A stretch of DNA of 64,000 nucleotides from Flavobacterium panacagri (GTDB taxonomy: Bacteria > Bacteroidota > Bacteroidia > Flavobacteriales > Flavobacteriaceae): the NCBI RefSeq assembly GCF_030378165.1, contig NZ_CP119766.1, positions 5,704,001-5,768,000 on the forward strand. The letters are read 5' to 3'. The position numbers were made by a program, and so were the translations under genes. Below, piece by piece: positions 34,996-44,381 of this stretch (position 1 is its first letter; each line of letters begins with the position of its first letter). A model generated the notes under the pieces. It ran no database searches and had not been told where the DNA came from. It was given only the letters and a program-made list of their open reading frames with translations.

Positions 34996-35035
34996 CGGGG
35001 AAAGTAAATTTATATGTTACGGTCCCCGTTTTTTT
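34996..35035 (+). promoter_or_regulatory. Cassette copy 2: hairpin plus T-run over kinase start
   Basis: CGGGGA (34996-35001) pairs with TCCCCG (35023-35028), followed by seven T. An inner GTAA with TTAC adds to the stem. The kinase ATG at 35014-35016 is in the loop. It is equivalent to the element at 26379-26417, and the coded residues MLRSPFF are identical. Confidence 0.65.
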
Positions 35036-36750
35036 ATTTAACAATACTCTTTTTTCTCGTGTCCTGTGAAGAAAAAAAAACCGTTGATCCTACTACCAAA
35101 GTAATACGTAAGGAAGCAATTAGTTTAAGAGAAAAAGCAGATGAAAATTTTCAAAAGCAAAACTTAAATACCGCTTTTTATGAGTTTAATAAATCAAAAG
35201 CAATTTTTGAAAGTTTAAAAGATAGCGCCAATATTGGATATATTCTTATTCAGATGGCATCTATTCAACAAATTAACGGAGATTACTATGGCAGTAAAGA
35301 GACTGTGACCGAAGCATTACCTTATGTTGAAAAAAATAGAAATTATAAAGCATCCATCAATAATTTATTAGGTATTGCAGACAAAGAGCTTTCTCTTTAT
35401 GATGATGCCATTTTTTTCTACAAAGAAGCTTTAAAAGACTACACAGACACTATCCAAAAACAAGCACCAGTACAAAACATTGCTGCTGTTTACATCCAAC
35501 AAAAAAAATATGATCAGGCTATTCCTTTATTAGAATCTCTTTTAGAATCAATTTCAAGCAAAGAATTAAGGGATAAAACTAAACCAAATGATAAATCCAT
35601 AATTCTTGATAACTTAGGTTATGCTTATTTTAAAAAAGGATTGGAAGAAAAAGGATTTCATCTAATGGCTGAGGGACTTCAAATCAGAATTGAAAGTGAT
35701 GACACTTATGGAAGTATCGAAAGTTATCTTCACCTTGCTGATTATTATTCTAAAAAAGATTTACAGAAATCAGATGAAAATGCTCTTGCCGCTTACGCTA
35801 TAGCCACAAAACTAAATAGTGTTGACGAAAGGTTAGAAGCACTGCAAATTTTAATTTCAAACAATCACAGCGCGAATACCGCCAAATATACTCAAAAGTA
35901 TTTTACACTAAATGACAGCATCATAAAGACCAGAAACAACTTTAAAAATAAGTTTGCCAAAATCAAATACGATTCTAAAAAAGAAAAAGACGAAAACGAA
36001 AAACTTCGTTTAGAAAAAGCAGAAAATGAACTGTCGCTGCAAAAAGCCAGTTATATGCGTATTGTATTTGTGATTGTTTTTGTTTTCTTAGTCATTTTAA
36101 TTGCGATACTGATCCGTTATTATAAAAATAAAAACAAATCTATAGAACTAAAGACTTCTTATGATACTGAAACCAGAATTGCAAAAAAAATCCACGACGA
36201 ATTGGCAAACGATGTCTTTCAAGTAATTGCTTTTGCCGAATCCCAGTCTTTAAATACCGCAAACACCAAAGAAAACCTGCTTCAAAAATTGGATGATATT
36301 TATGGCCGCGTGAGAGGAATTTCAAGAGAAAATAATAGTATCGATACGGGAACCAATTTTACCCGAAGCATCAAAGAAATGCTTGCTGCTTATAATACAC
36401 AGGAGAGAAACATCATTGTGACCAATCTAGAAGAAATAAACTGGGAGACTATTGATGATATGAAAAAGATCACCATCAGCCGAATTTTACAGGAATTGAT
36501 GGTAAATATGAAAAAACACAGCAAAGCAAATCTTGTAGTCATAAAATTCGAAAGCGACCTAAAATCAATCCTAATCAATTATATGGACAATGGTGTAGGC
36601 TGTGAGAAAAGCACTATTGTAAAAAATGGTCTGCAAAACATGGTCAATCGTATTCTGGCTGTTAACGGAACTATTGATATTGATACAGAACCTGAAAAAG
36701 GATTTAGAGTGAAAATAATTATGCCGGAACAAACACAGATTAAAGTTTAA
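35014..36750 (+). CDS. Cassette copy 2: TPR sensor histidine kinase with lipobox
   Basis: 578-residue paralogue of the kinase at 26396. Signal with lipobox LVSC, TPR-like helices over about 35-285, a coiled coil (FAKIKYDSKKEKDENEKLR, near-identical in copy 1), a membrane segment about 347-368, then His394 in AKKIHDELAND, LQELMVNMKKHSKA, MDNGVGCE and a short ATP lid. No response regulator follows. The next gene is on the opposite strand, so its partner is elsewhere or shared. Confidence 0.87.
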   Translation: MLRSPFFYLTILFFLVSCEEKKTVDPTTKVIRKEAISLREKADENFQKQNLNTAFYEFNKSKAIFESLKDSANIGYILIQMASIQQINGDYYGSKETVTEALPYVEKNRNYKASINNLLGIADKELSLYDDAIFFYKEALKDYTDTIQKQAPVQNIAAVYIQQKKYDQAIPLLESLLESISSKELRDKTKPNDKSIILDNLGYAYFKKGLEEKGFHLMAEGLQIRIESDDTYGSIESYLHLADYYSKKDLQKSDENALAAYAIATKLNSVDERLEALQILISNNHSANTAKYTQKYFTLNDSIIKTRNNFKNKFAKIKYDSKKEKDENEKLRLEKAENELSLQKASYMRIVFVIVFVFLVILIAILIRYYKNKNKSIELKTSYDTETRIAKKIHDELANDVFQVIAFAESQSLNTANTKENLLQKLDDIYGRVRGISRENNSIDTGTNFTRSIKEMLAAYNTQERNIIVTNLEEINWETIDDMKKITISRILQELMVNMKKHSKANLVVIKFESDLKSILINYMDNGVGCEKSTIVKNGLQNMVNRILAVNGTIDIDTEPEKGFRVKIIMPEQTQIKV

Positions 36751-36754
36751 AATA

Positions 36755-36786
36755 AAAAGCCTTTCAGAATCTTCCGAAAGGCTTTT
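36755..36786. terminator. Bidirectional terminator (AAAGCCTTTC type)
   Basis: AAAAGCCTTTC and GAAAGGCTTTT around a 10-nt loop, between the kinase and the converging nucleotidase gene. Confidence 0.87.
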
Positions 36787-36824
36787 CTCTTCAAAAAAAA
36801 AATAAAATTATAACCTTTTTAAGC

Positions 36825-37358
36825 TTATAATGTTTCGTTTAAAACCGCAACAGCTTCTTTCCAATTATTGACTCTTAAATGATGCGTTTTATTTATATTA
36901 TGAAATGCTGTAAACATAATCGGTTTACCAATACAATAATCTAGATTTTTACAATGATCATCAATCAGATAATCGGTTTTGATGATTCTTTTACTGCCAC
37001 ATAAAACAATATTTTCCCATTTAATAAAAGGAAAATGTTCTGCGAGCCATGCTACTTTTTCGGCAAGTGATACTGGAAATTCTGTGGCTGCCGAAACAAT
37101 AAAAATCTCAAAGTTCTTTTGTAATTCCCGTACACTTTCAACAGCATTTTGCATTACAGGAAGAGACCTGAAAAAATTATCTCTATTTAAAACTTTGACT
37201 AATAAATCTCTATCCTTAAAAGCCTCATCTTCACTTAATCCTTGAATACTCTCTTTTGTTAAACTAGTTCCGTATGCGGTATTATAATGCTCTAATAGCT
37301 GAGATTCAAAATCAGCCAATACACCATCCATATCGATTGCAATTGTTTTCTTATTCAT
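36825..37358 (-). CDS. 5'(3')-deoxyribonucleotidase (NT5C family)
   Basis: HAD-fold phosphatase of 177 residues that dephosphorylates deoxyribonucleoside monophosphates. The nucleophile and acid are Asp9 and Asp11 in IAIDMDGVLADF. Later motifs are IVSAATEFP, GSKRIIKTDYLIDD with the metal-binding Asp pair, and a C-terminal NNWKEA. It is divergent from a DeoR regulator gene with a shared palindromic intergenic region. Confidence 0.88.
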   Translation of the reverse strand: MNKKTIAIDMDGVLADFESQLLEHYNTAYGTSLTKESIQGLSEDEAFKDRDLLVKVLNRDNFFRSLPVMQNAVESVRELQKNFEIFIVSAATEFPVSLAEKVAWLAEHFPFIKWENIVLCGSKRIIKTDYLIDDHCKNLDYCIGKPIMFTAFHNINKTHHLRVNNWKEAVAVLNETL

Positions 37359-37387
37359 TGTAAATTTATTTTGCGGTAAAATTATGC

Positions 37388-37413
37388 AAAAATTGCAACA
37401 TATTGCAATTTTT
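37388..37413. promoter_or_regulatory. Palindromic operator candidate for DeoR-type regulator
   Basis: Perfect 11-bp inverted repeat AAAAATTGCAA-CATA-TTGCAATTTTT, with a further TTGCAA half-site at 37423-37428. It lies in the 88-bp spacer between the nucleotidase and regulator genes, so it probably controls both, including autoregulation. Confidence 0.65.
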
Positions 37414-37446
37414 AACTTATTTTTGCAATATAAAACCGCAAAAAGA

Positions 37447-38196
37447 ATGAAAAAGGAAGAACGTCAACAAGCCATTTTAGAATATTTAGCAAAAGAACAT
37501 CGCGTAACCTCCATAGAATTAAGCGAATACCTTAGCGTTTCAGAAGATACAATAAGACGCGATTTAAAAGAACTTTCAGATCAGGGGCTTTTAAAAGCCG
37601 TTCGGGGCGGTGCGGTTGCTCCTTCCCCAATTCCGCTGCATTATAGAAAGAGAGAAAAACACGATATCGAAAACAAAAAGATTATTGCGCAAAAAGCAAT
37701 TTCGTATTTAAAAGACGGACAAGTAGTTTTTATTGACGGAGGGACAACTTCTTTAGCTTTAGTAGCAAGCTTTCCTTACGATCTAAAATTAACGGTTATT
37801 ACCAATAGTTTTCCGGTTGCTTCATTAGTGGAAGATTTACCGAATATCGATTTAATTTTTGCAGGCGGTAAAATGTGTAAAACCTCTTTCACCACTTCTA
37901 GTATCGAAACTATGGATTTCTTTAGAAATTTTAGAGCCGATGTCTGCATTTTAGGAATCTGCAGTATTCATCATGAACGTGGTATTACAGGAATTTTATA
38001 TGATGATTCGATGCTGAAAAAGAATATGGTTCAGAATTCCAACTTTGTTATTGCATTAAGTTCCATCGAAAAAGTAGAAACAGCCGAGTCTTATTTTGTC
38101 TGTCCGATAAACGATATTAATGTTTTAGTAACGAATGTTTCACCTGAAGAGGAGATTTTGAAAGCATATAAAAATACAGGATTAAAAGTTCTTTAA
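37447..38196 (+). CDS. DeoR-family transcriptional regulator
   Basis: 249 residues from the ATG at 37447. The upstream start at 37384 is inside the operator and is rejected. The N-terminal helix-turn-helix (EERQQAILEYLAKEHRVTSIELSEYL, SEDTIRRDLKELSDQGLLKAVRGGAV) is typical. The C-terminal sugar-phosphate-sensing domain has FIDGGTTSLAL, ITNSFPVA and GGKM. The ligand is likely a phosphorylated sugar, possibly deoxyribose related given the divergent nucleotidase, but this is inference. Confidence 0.9.
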   Translation: MKKEERQQAILEYLAKEHRVTSIELSEYLSVSEDTIRRDLKELSDQGLLKAVRGGAVAPSPIPLHYRKREKHDIENKKIIAQKAISYLKDGQVVFIDGGTTSLALVASFPYDLKLTVITNSFPVASLVEDLPNIDLIFAGGKMCKTSFTTSSIETMDFFRNFRADVCILGICSIHHERGITGILYDDSMLKKNMVQNSNFVIALSSIEKVETAESYFVCPINDINVLVTNVSPEEEILKAYKNTGLKVL

Positions 38197-38211
38197 TTTT
38201 TAGAATTATAA

Positions 38212-38307
38212 GGAGCTATTTCCAGCCATCCGCTATATCTTTTCCTGCCTAAAGAAGGCAGAAAAAGGATACCGCTTCTGTCTGGGCTAGGGCACTCGGT
38301 TTCATAA
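38212..38307. repeat. Intergenic repeat (GAGCTATTTCC...GGGCTAGGGCACTCG)
   Basis: Non-coding stretch beginning GGAGCTATTTCCAGCCATCC and ending GGGCTAGGGCACTCGG, with an internal CTGCCT/AGGCAG hairpin. It has the look of a dispersed Flavobacterium intergenic repeat. There is only one copy in this window. Confidence 0.5.
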
Positions 38308-38340
38308 GAACCTTTTTTTAAAATCATTATTTCAAAACAC

Positions 38341-38381
38341 AAAAAAGCCTTTCAGAATTTTACTCCTGAAAGGCTTTCTTT
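38341..38381. terminator. Terminator (AAAGCCTTTC type)
   Basis: AAAAAAGCCTTTCAG and CTGAAAGGCTTTCTTT around a 10-nt loop, 20 bp beyond the stop of the efflux outer-membrane gene on the minus strand. Confidence 0.85.
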
Positions 38382-38401
38382 CTACAAATTAACAGGCAAT
38401 A

Positions 38402-39853
38402 TTATTTCCATCCGCCGCCTAGGTCTCTATAAACATGGACAGCAGCATTAAGTTGTTCTTTTTTAGTATCGATTAATTCCAGTTTTGCTTCCAAAGCATC
38501 TCTCTGCGTCATTAAAACCTCAAAATAATCTACTCTAGCCGATTTAAACAAATCGTTTGAAACATCAATAGAAGTATTTAAAGCGTCTACTTGTTTTGAT
38601 TTCAAATCGTAACCTTTTTGAAGATTTTCAATCTTAGACAATTGATTGGACACTTCTAAATAAGCATTTAAAACCGTACGATCGTAATTGTATAAAGCTT
38701 GAAGCTGTCTCGCATTGGCACTAGCAAACTCTGCTTTGATTGCATTTCTGTTAATTAAAGGAGCCACAAGATCTCCAGCTAATGAATACAGTAATGATTC
38801 TGGCATTGTAAACAAATAAGAAGGTTTAAATGCATTTACTCCAATCGCAGCAGTAATATCCAAAGAAGGATAAAACTCAGCACGAGCCACTTTTACGTCT
38901 AATTTTGAAGCTACCAATTCCAATTCGGCTTGTTTTACGTCTGGACGATTCTGCAACAATTGAGATGGAATTCCAGAAGTAACAACAGCTGGTAATAAAC
39001 TTAAGAAATTGTTGTCGCTTGTTCTTTTGATTTCCTGCGGATATCTACCCAATAAAAAGTTGATCTTGTTTTCGGTTTCTTTAATCTGCTGTAAAATATC
39101 AAACTCCATGCTTTGTGAAGTTAAAACTTCTGCTTCAAATTTCTTAACGCCCAATTCAGTTGCCCTTGCTGCCTGTTTTTGAACTTTTACAATTTCCAAA
39201 GCATTAGTCTGCAATTTGATCGTTTGTTTTACAATCTCCAACTGATTGTCTAAAGCCATTAATTCATAATAAGAATCAGCTACTTCAGCGATGAGGTTTG
39301 TAATGACAAAGTTTTTACCTTCAACTGTAGCCAAATATCTATTTAAAGCCGCTTTTTTAGAATTACGCAGTTTTTTCCAGATATCTACTTCCCAGTTTGC
39401 ATAGGCAGAAATAGTAAAATCTCCCAGAGGATCTGGCATTTCTTTGCCTGGTTTAATTTCTGTAGAAGCATCACCCGCACCTTGGCTTGTATATCTACCT
39501 ACTTTTTCTACTCCAGCTCCAGCACGTAATCCTGCAGTTGGCAATAAAAGTCCTTTTTTAACACGAATATCATTTTTTGCAATTTCGATTTCCTGCAAAG
39601 TAATATTTAGTTCCTGATTATTTTTAAGAGCAATATCAATTAAATCTACTAGATTTTGATCTTTAAAATAATCTTTCCAAGCTAAAGCAGCTGTATTGTT
39701 ATTGGCATCCTGCGTTTGGACTGTTTTGCCAAACGAATCAGGAACTGGAGCACTTGTTGTTACTGCTGCCTCAGGTGCAGGGGTTTTACACCCTGCAACT
39801 GCTAGACATACAGCTAATGCAATACTATATTGATATGATTTAACTTTATACAT
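38402..39853 (-). CDS. RND efflux outer-membrane factor (TolC/OprM family)
   Basis: Outer-membrane channel lipoprotein, 483 residues from the ATG at 39853. The signal peptide ends in the lipobox LAVAGC. Typical OprM/NodT features are WKDYFKDQNLVDLIDIALKNNQEL, NWEVDIWKKLRNSKKAALN, GIPSQLLQNRPDVKQAELELVASKLDVKVARAEFYPSL. It overlaps the RND pump gene by 8 bp, indicating coupling. It exports compounds passed by the pump. Confidence 0.9.
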   Translation of the reverse strand: MYKVKSYQYSIALAVCLAVAGCKTPAPEAAVTTSAPVPDSFGKTVQTQDANNNTAALAWKDYFKDQNLVDLIDIALKNNQELNITLQEIEIAKNDIRVKKGLLLPTAGLRAGAGVEKVGRYTSQGAGDASTEIKPGKEMPDPLGDFTISAYANWEVDIWKKLRNSKKAALNRYLATVEGKNFVITNLIAEVADSYYELMALDNQLEIVKQTIKLQTNALEIVKVQKQAARATELGVKKFEAEVLTSQSMEFDILQQIKETENKINFLLGRYPQEIKRTSDNNFLSLLPAVVTSGIPSQLLQNRPDVKQAELELVASKLDVKVARAEFYPSLDITAAIGVNAFKPSYLFTMPESLLYSLAGDLVAPLINRNAIKAEFASANARQLQALYNYDRTVLNAYLEVSNQLSKIENLQKGYDLKSKQVDALNTSIDVSNDLFKSARVDYFEVLMTQRDALEAKLELIDTKKEQLNAAVHVYRDLGGGWK

Positions 39854-42800
39854 GATTGTTATCAATTTCTTCTGTTAATGGATTTTCTTCTTCATGTTTT
39901 ACCAGTTTATATTTCTCGGCAACCTTAGCGAATATGAAATACAATCCTGGAATCACAAAGACTCCGCAAATAGTTCCGATAAGCATACCTCCGGCCGCAG
40001 CAGTACCAATAGTTCTGTTTCCAATTTTACCTGGGCCTGTTGCAAAAGCAAGTGGTAATAGACCAGCAATAAATGCAAATGAAGTCATCAAAATTGGACG
40101 GAACCTTGCTTTTGCTCCTTCCATTGCAGCTTGTAATACCGATAATCCTGCAGCATGTCTTTGAATAGCAAACTCTACAATCAAAACGGCATTTTTACCT
40201 AATAGACCGATAAGCATTACCATTGCCACCTGAGCATAAATATTGTTTTCTAATCCTGTTAATTTCAATAAAAGGAAAGCTCCAAAAATACCTGCTGGCA
40301 AAGAAAGAATAACTGATAATGGCAGAATAAAACTTTCATACTGCGCCGCTAATACCAAGTAAACGAATCCTAAACAAATCAAGAATACCCAGATTGCCTG
40401 ATTACCCTGCGCCACCTCATCGGCAGAAATACCTGCCCAGTCAATGTCATATCCTCTCGGTAATTTTTCAGCAGCTATTCTCTGAATTACTTTAATTGCT
40501 GTACCAGAACTATAACCCGCTGCTGGAGAACCACTGATCTGTGTTGAGGTATACATATTATGACGAGTGATTTCTGAAAGTCCATATACTTTTTCTAATT
40601 TCATAAAAGCAGAATAAGGCACCATTTCATCACGATCGTTTTTCACATACAGTTTCAAGATATCATCTGGCTGTGCACGATATTCTGGCGAAGCCTGAAC
40701 AATAACTTTGTAGTTGATACCAAACTTAATGAAACTGATCTCATAGTTACTTCCTACAAGCGTTGACAAAGTATTCATCGCATTCTCGATAGAAACACCT
40801 TTTTGCTGTGCCAAGTCATTATCGACCTTCATCATGTATTGAGGGAAACTAGAACTATAGAAACTAAACACATTCGATAATTCTGGCTGTTTATTCAATT
40901 CAGCAACAAAGTCGTTGTTTACCTGTTCCATTCTCTTATAATCCACAGAACCAGTTTTATCTAATAAACGAAGCTCAAATCCTCCGGCAGCACCGTATCC
41001 AGGTACAGCAGGCGGTTGGAAAAATTCGATATTAGCACCTGTAATATCTTTACATTTTTCCTCCATTTCGTGCATAATCTCCAAAACAGATTCTTTACGG
41101 TCGCTCCAGTCTTTAAGATTCACCAAACACGTTCCTGAGTTGGCTCCTGTCCCTTCAGAAAGAATCTCATAACCTGCCAATGAAGAAACCGATTTTACTC
41201 CATCAATATCTTCAGCGATTTTTTGAACTCTCTCTGCAATATTATTTGTTCTTTCTAAAGATGAACCTGGAGGTGTCTGAATTACGGCATAAAACATTCC
41301 CTGATCCTCATTCGGAATAAATCCAGAAGGAACCGAACTGCTTATGATCCATGTTCCAATACAGAAACCTACAAGCGCCACAATAGTAACCACTCTTCTA
41401 TCAACAATTTTACCTAATAGATTTTGGTATTTCCCTTGTGCTAAATTGAATTTTTCGTTGAAAGCATCAATAAATCTATTCGCAGGTGTTTTCTTTTTAG
41501 GTGTTCCATGATTGTTTTTTAACATCATCGCACAAAGCGCTGGTGTCAATGTCAAAGCCACAATACCAGAAAGGATAATTGCAGTTGCCATTGTTACAGA
41601 AAATTGTCTGTAGAATACTCCAACAGGACCAGACATAAATGCAACTGGAATAAATACTGCCGCCATCAAGAAGGTAATGGCAATAATTGCCCCCGCGATT
41701 TCATGCATTGCTTTCTTAGTTGCTTTGAATGGCGACAGATGTTCTTCTTCCATTTTGGCGTGAACGGCCTCGATAACCACAATCGCATCATCGACCACGA
41801 CCCCAATTGCTAATACTAAAGCAAATAATGTGATTAAGTTCAAAGAAATATCGAAGAATGTCATAAACACAAAAGTTCCCACCAACGATACTGGTACCGC
41901 AATTGCCGGAATAACCGTAGAACGCCAGTCTCCTAAGAAAAGGAAAACTACTAAACCTACTAAGATAAAAGCTTCAACCAAAGTGTGGATTACTTTTTCG
42001 ATAGAAGCATCAAGGAATTTAGAAACGTCATATGAAATTTCATAATCCATTCCTTTTGGAAATCTTGTTTTGATTTTTTCCAATTTAGCCTTAACCTCTT
42101 CAATAACCTGATTTGCGTTACTTCCAAAAGATTGTTTCAATACAATCGCTGCAGATGGTCTTCCATTCAAATTAGAATAGATATCGTACATCGAGCTTCC
42201 AAATTCAACTTTAGCAACATCTTTCAATCTTAAAAGCTCTCCGTTTGCATTTGCTTTTACTACGATATTCTCATACTGTTCTTTTGTTGTAAAACGACCA
42301 GAATACTTCAATACATATTCGAATGCTTGAGAACGTTTACCAGAACTTTCTCCCGTTTTACCTGGAGATGCTTCCAAACTCTGACTAGACAATGCTTCCA
42401 TTATCTCATCAGCAGAAATTTTATAGGCTAACATACGATCTGGTTTCAGCCAAATACGCATGGCATATTCACGTGTCCCTAAGATATCTCCAGAACCAAT
42501 ACCATTTACCCTTTTCAATTCAGAAAGTACGTTGATATCAGCATAGTTATACAAGAACTTCATGTCTGTATTTTTGTCTGTACTGTAAAGGTTTACGTAC
42601 ATCAACATACTTGGTACTTCTCGCGTAATTTTAATACCTTCACGAATTACTAAAGGAGGTAATTTGTTAGTAACAGAAGCCACACGGTTCTGAACGTTAA
42701 TAGCGGCTTGGTTAGGATCTGTTCCTAGATTGAAAACTACTTTAATTGTAGCTTCACCATCATTACCAGCATCAGAAGCCATATATTTCATTCCTGGAAC

Positions 42801-43013
42801 ACCATTTAAGGCTCTTTCCAAGGGAATAACAACTGCTTTAACCATCAATTCACCGTTAGATCCTGGATAATCTGCGGTAACATTCACCATTGGAGGTGAA
42901 ATGGTTGGGAATTGTGTAATTGGTAAATTCAATACAGACAAAACCCCTAAAAAGACAATTATCAACGATATTACTATCGACAATACTGGTCTTTGAATAA
43001 ATTTATTAAACAT
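39846..43013 (-). CDS. RND multidrug efflux pump (HAE1 family)
   Basis: Inner-membrane proton-driven pump of 1055 residues, standard length. Features are the N-terminal FIQRPVLSIVISLIIVFLGV, ITREVPSMLMYVNL, a TM4 ALVLAIGVVVDDAIVVIEAVHAKM carrying the two Asp of the proton relay, and a TM10-11 region LIGLLGKNAVLIVEFA with the Lys. Two large periplasmic loops follow TM1 and TM7. It exports drugs or toxic amphiphiles with the neighbouring adaptor and channel. The substrate is not readable. Confidence 0.96.
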   Translation of the reverse strand: MFNKFIQRPVLSIVISLIIVFLGVLSVLNLPITQFPTISPPMVNVTADYPGSNGELMVKAVVIPLERALNGVPGMKYMASDAGNDGEATIKVVFNLGTDPNQAAINVQNRVASVTNKLPPLVIREGIKITREVPSMLMYVNLYSTDKNTDMKFLYNYADINVLSELKRVNGIGSGDILGTREYAMRIWLKPDRMLAYKISADEIMEALSSQSLEASPGKTGESSGKRSQAFEYVLKYSGRFTTKEQYENIVVKANANGELLRLKDVAKVEFGSSMYDIYSNLNGRPSAAIVLKQSFGSNANQVIEEVKAKLEKIKTRFPKGMDYEISYDVSKFLDASIEKVIHTLVEAFILVGLVVFLFLGDWRSTVIPAIAVPVSLVGTFVFMTFFDISLNLITLFALVLAIGVVVDDAIVVIEAVHAKMEEEHLSPFKATKKAMHEIAGAIIAITFLMAAVFIPVAFMSGPVGVFYRQFSVTMATAIILSGIVALTLTPALCAMMLKNNHGTPKKKTPANRFIDAFNEKFNLAQGKYQNLLGKIVDRRVVTIVALVGFCIGTWIISSSVPSGFIPNEDQGMFYAVIQTPPGSSLERTNNIAERVQKIAEDIDGVKSVSSLAGYEILSEGTGANSGTCLVNLKDWSDRKESVLEIMHEMEEKCKDITGANIEFFQPPAVPGYGAAGGFELRLLDKTGSVDYKRMEQVNNDFVAELNKQPELSNVFSFYSSSFPQYMMKVDNDLAQQKGVSIENAMNTLSTLVGSNYEISFIKFGINYKVIVQASPEYRAQPDDILKLYVKNDRDEMVPYSAFMKLEKVYGLSEITRHNMYTSTQISGSPAAGYSSGTAIKVIQRIAAEKLPRGYDIDWAGISADEVAQGNQAIWVFLICLGFVYLVLAAQYESFILPLSVILSLPAGIFGAFLLLKLTGLENNIYAQVAMVMLIGLLGKNAVLIVEFAIQRHAAGLSVLQAAMEGAKARFRPILMTSFAFIAGLLPLAFATGPGKIGNRTIGTAAAGGMLIGTICGVFVIPGLYFIFAKVAEKYKLVKHEEENPLTEEIDNNHV

Positions 43014-43118
43014 TTTATATCTTTTAAATGATTAAACTAAAAGGAAATCAATAAGTCAGCACAATTCTATAGTTTCAAAATAAAACTGAATACTTAAAAC
43101 TGAGACTGAACACTAATT

Positions 43119-44201
43119 TTACTCCGCTTTTAAGCGCAGGTTATTAATTACCTTTTTAGGAGATTCAAATTCGTATTTAATTTTATCGTTCTCTTTTACT
43201 TTCTGAACTCCTTCAAGTAAGATTTTGTCGTTTTCGTTCAGTCCGCTTTTAATTACGTATAAATCAGGGATTTCACCAGTAATCGTGATTTCTCTAGAAC
43301 TTACTTTATCATCTTTACCTACAATGAAAACATATTTTTTATCCTGAATTTCATAAGTAGCTTTCTGTGGAATTACAATAGCATTTTTCAACGGAACATT
43401 CATCTGAACTTGTCCTGTTTCACCATTTCTAAGCAATTTACTTGAATTTGGGAATCTTGCTCTAAAAGCGATATTTCCAGTTTCACTGTTAAATTCACTT
43501 TCTATAACTTCAACATTTCCTTTGTCTTTGAAAATGTCTCCATTAGCCAAAACCAAATTCACTTTGTTATCAGCACGATCTTTAATGTTTGTTTCATAGC
43601 TGATATATTCTGGCTCAGAAACATTGAAATAAGCAAACATCTGACTGTTGTCTGAAAGACTTGTCAATAATTCACCTTCATCAATTAAACTTCCTAGTTT
43701 TAAAGGAATTCTATCAATTGTTCCATCAAATGGCGCTCTGATTTCTGTGAATGATAAATGCAGTTTTGCCAATGCCACTTCAGCTTTTGCAGACTGTAAT
43801 TTTGCTTGAGCTGAACTCAATTCGTTTTTAGAAACGATATTTTTATCAGCCAAAAGTTTTGAATTTTGCAATTCGATTTCTACAGATTTTTGTTCTGCCT
43901 GAGCCTTAAGTAATTCAGACTGATACATGTTTGGCATAATTCTAAACAACAGCTGCCCTTTTTTTACAAACTGTCCTTCATCAACATAAATGTTTTGCAA
44001 AAACCCTTTTTCCTGGGCACGGATTTCGATGTTTCGCACAGATCTAATCTGCGAAACGTATTCCTTCGTAAACGAAGTATCGATTTTTACTGGATTAGTT
44101 ACGGTGAACTTTTCCTCTTCTTCTTTTTCTTCTTTTTTTTGTGTACAACTGGTTAAGCACACTAAGGCCATAAAGCCTGTGATCAAGATGATTCTTTTCA
44201 T
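43119..44201 (-). CDS. RND efflux periplasmic adaptor (lipoprotein)
   Basis: Membrane fusion protein of 360 residues. The signal peptide ends in the lipobox CLTSC, followed by an acidic/lysine-rich stretch. Lipoyl halves (IEIRAQEKGFLQNIYVDEGQFVKKGQLLF and FTEIRAPFDGTIDRIPLKLGSLIDEGELLTSL) flank a helical hairpin, then beta-barrel and membrane-proximal domains. It is first of the RND operon, 105 bp before the pump gene. Confidence 0.93.
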   Translation of the reverse strand: MKRIILITGFMALVCLTSCTQKKEEKEEEEKFTVTNPVKIDTSFTKEYVSQIRSVRNIEIRAQEKGFLQNIYVDEGQFVKKGQLLFRIMPNMYQSELLKAQAEQKSVEIELQNSKLLADKNIVSKNELSSAQAKLQSAKAEVALAKLHLSFTEIRAPFDGTIDRIPLKLGSLIDEGELLTSLSDNSQMFAYFNVSEPEYISYETNIKDRADNKVNLVLANGDIFKDKGNVEVIESEFNSETGNIAFRARFPNSSKLLRNGETGQVQMNVPLKNAIVIPQKATYEIQDKKYVFIVGKDDKVSSREITITGEIPDLYVIKSGLNENDKILLEGVQKVKENDKIKYEFESPKKVINNLRLKAE

Positions 44202-44381
44202 GATGTTTAAATGGAAATTAAGCGATTGAATGCTTGGAATACAAAGATTCCTTAAAGATGGAATGTAACATCAGTAAGCTTTAGTCTGACCTTAATTGTC
44301 ATATAAGCGGCAATAAGAAAAAAATATACAGCAGCAAGATATGCAGGATCGCAACTTAGGCAAACAATGTATATTTTAAAA

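Noticed and set aside
37384..37446. Upstream start of the DeoR-family gene
   Set aside because: The codons coincide with the palindromic operator, and the HTH domain starts at the ATG at 37447.
40000..42100. Plus-strand frames opposite the RND pump gene
   Set aside because: They have no family resemblance and lie antisense to a well-supported coding region.
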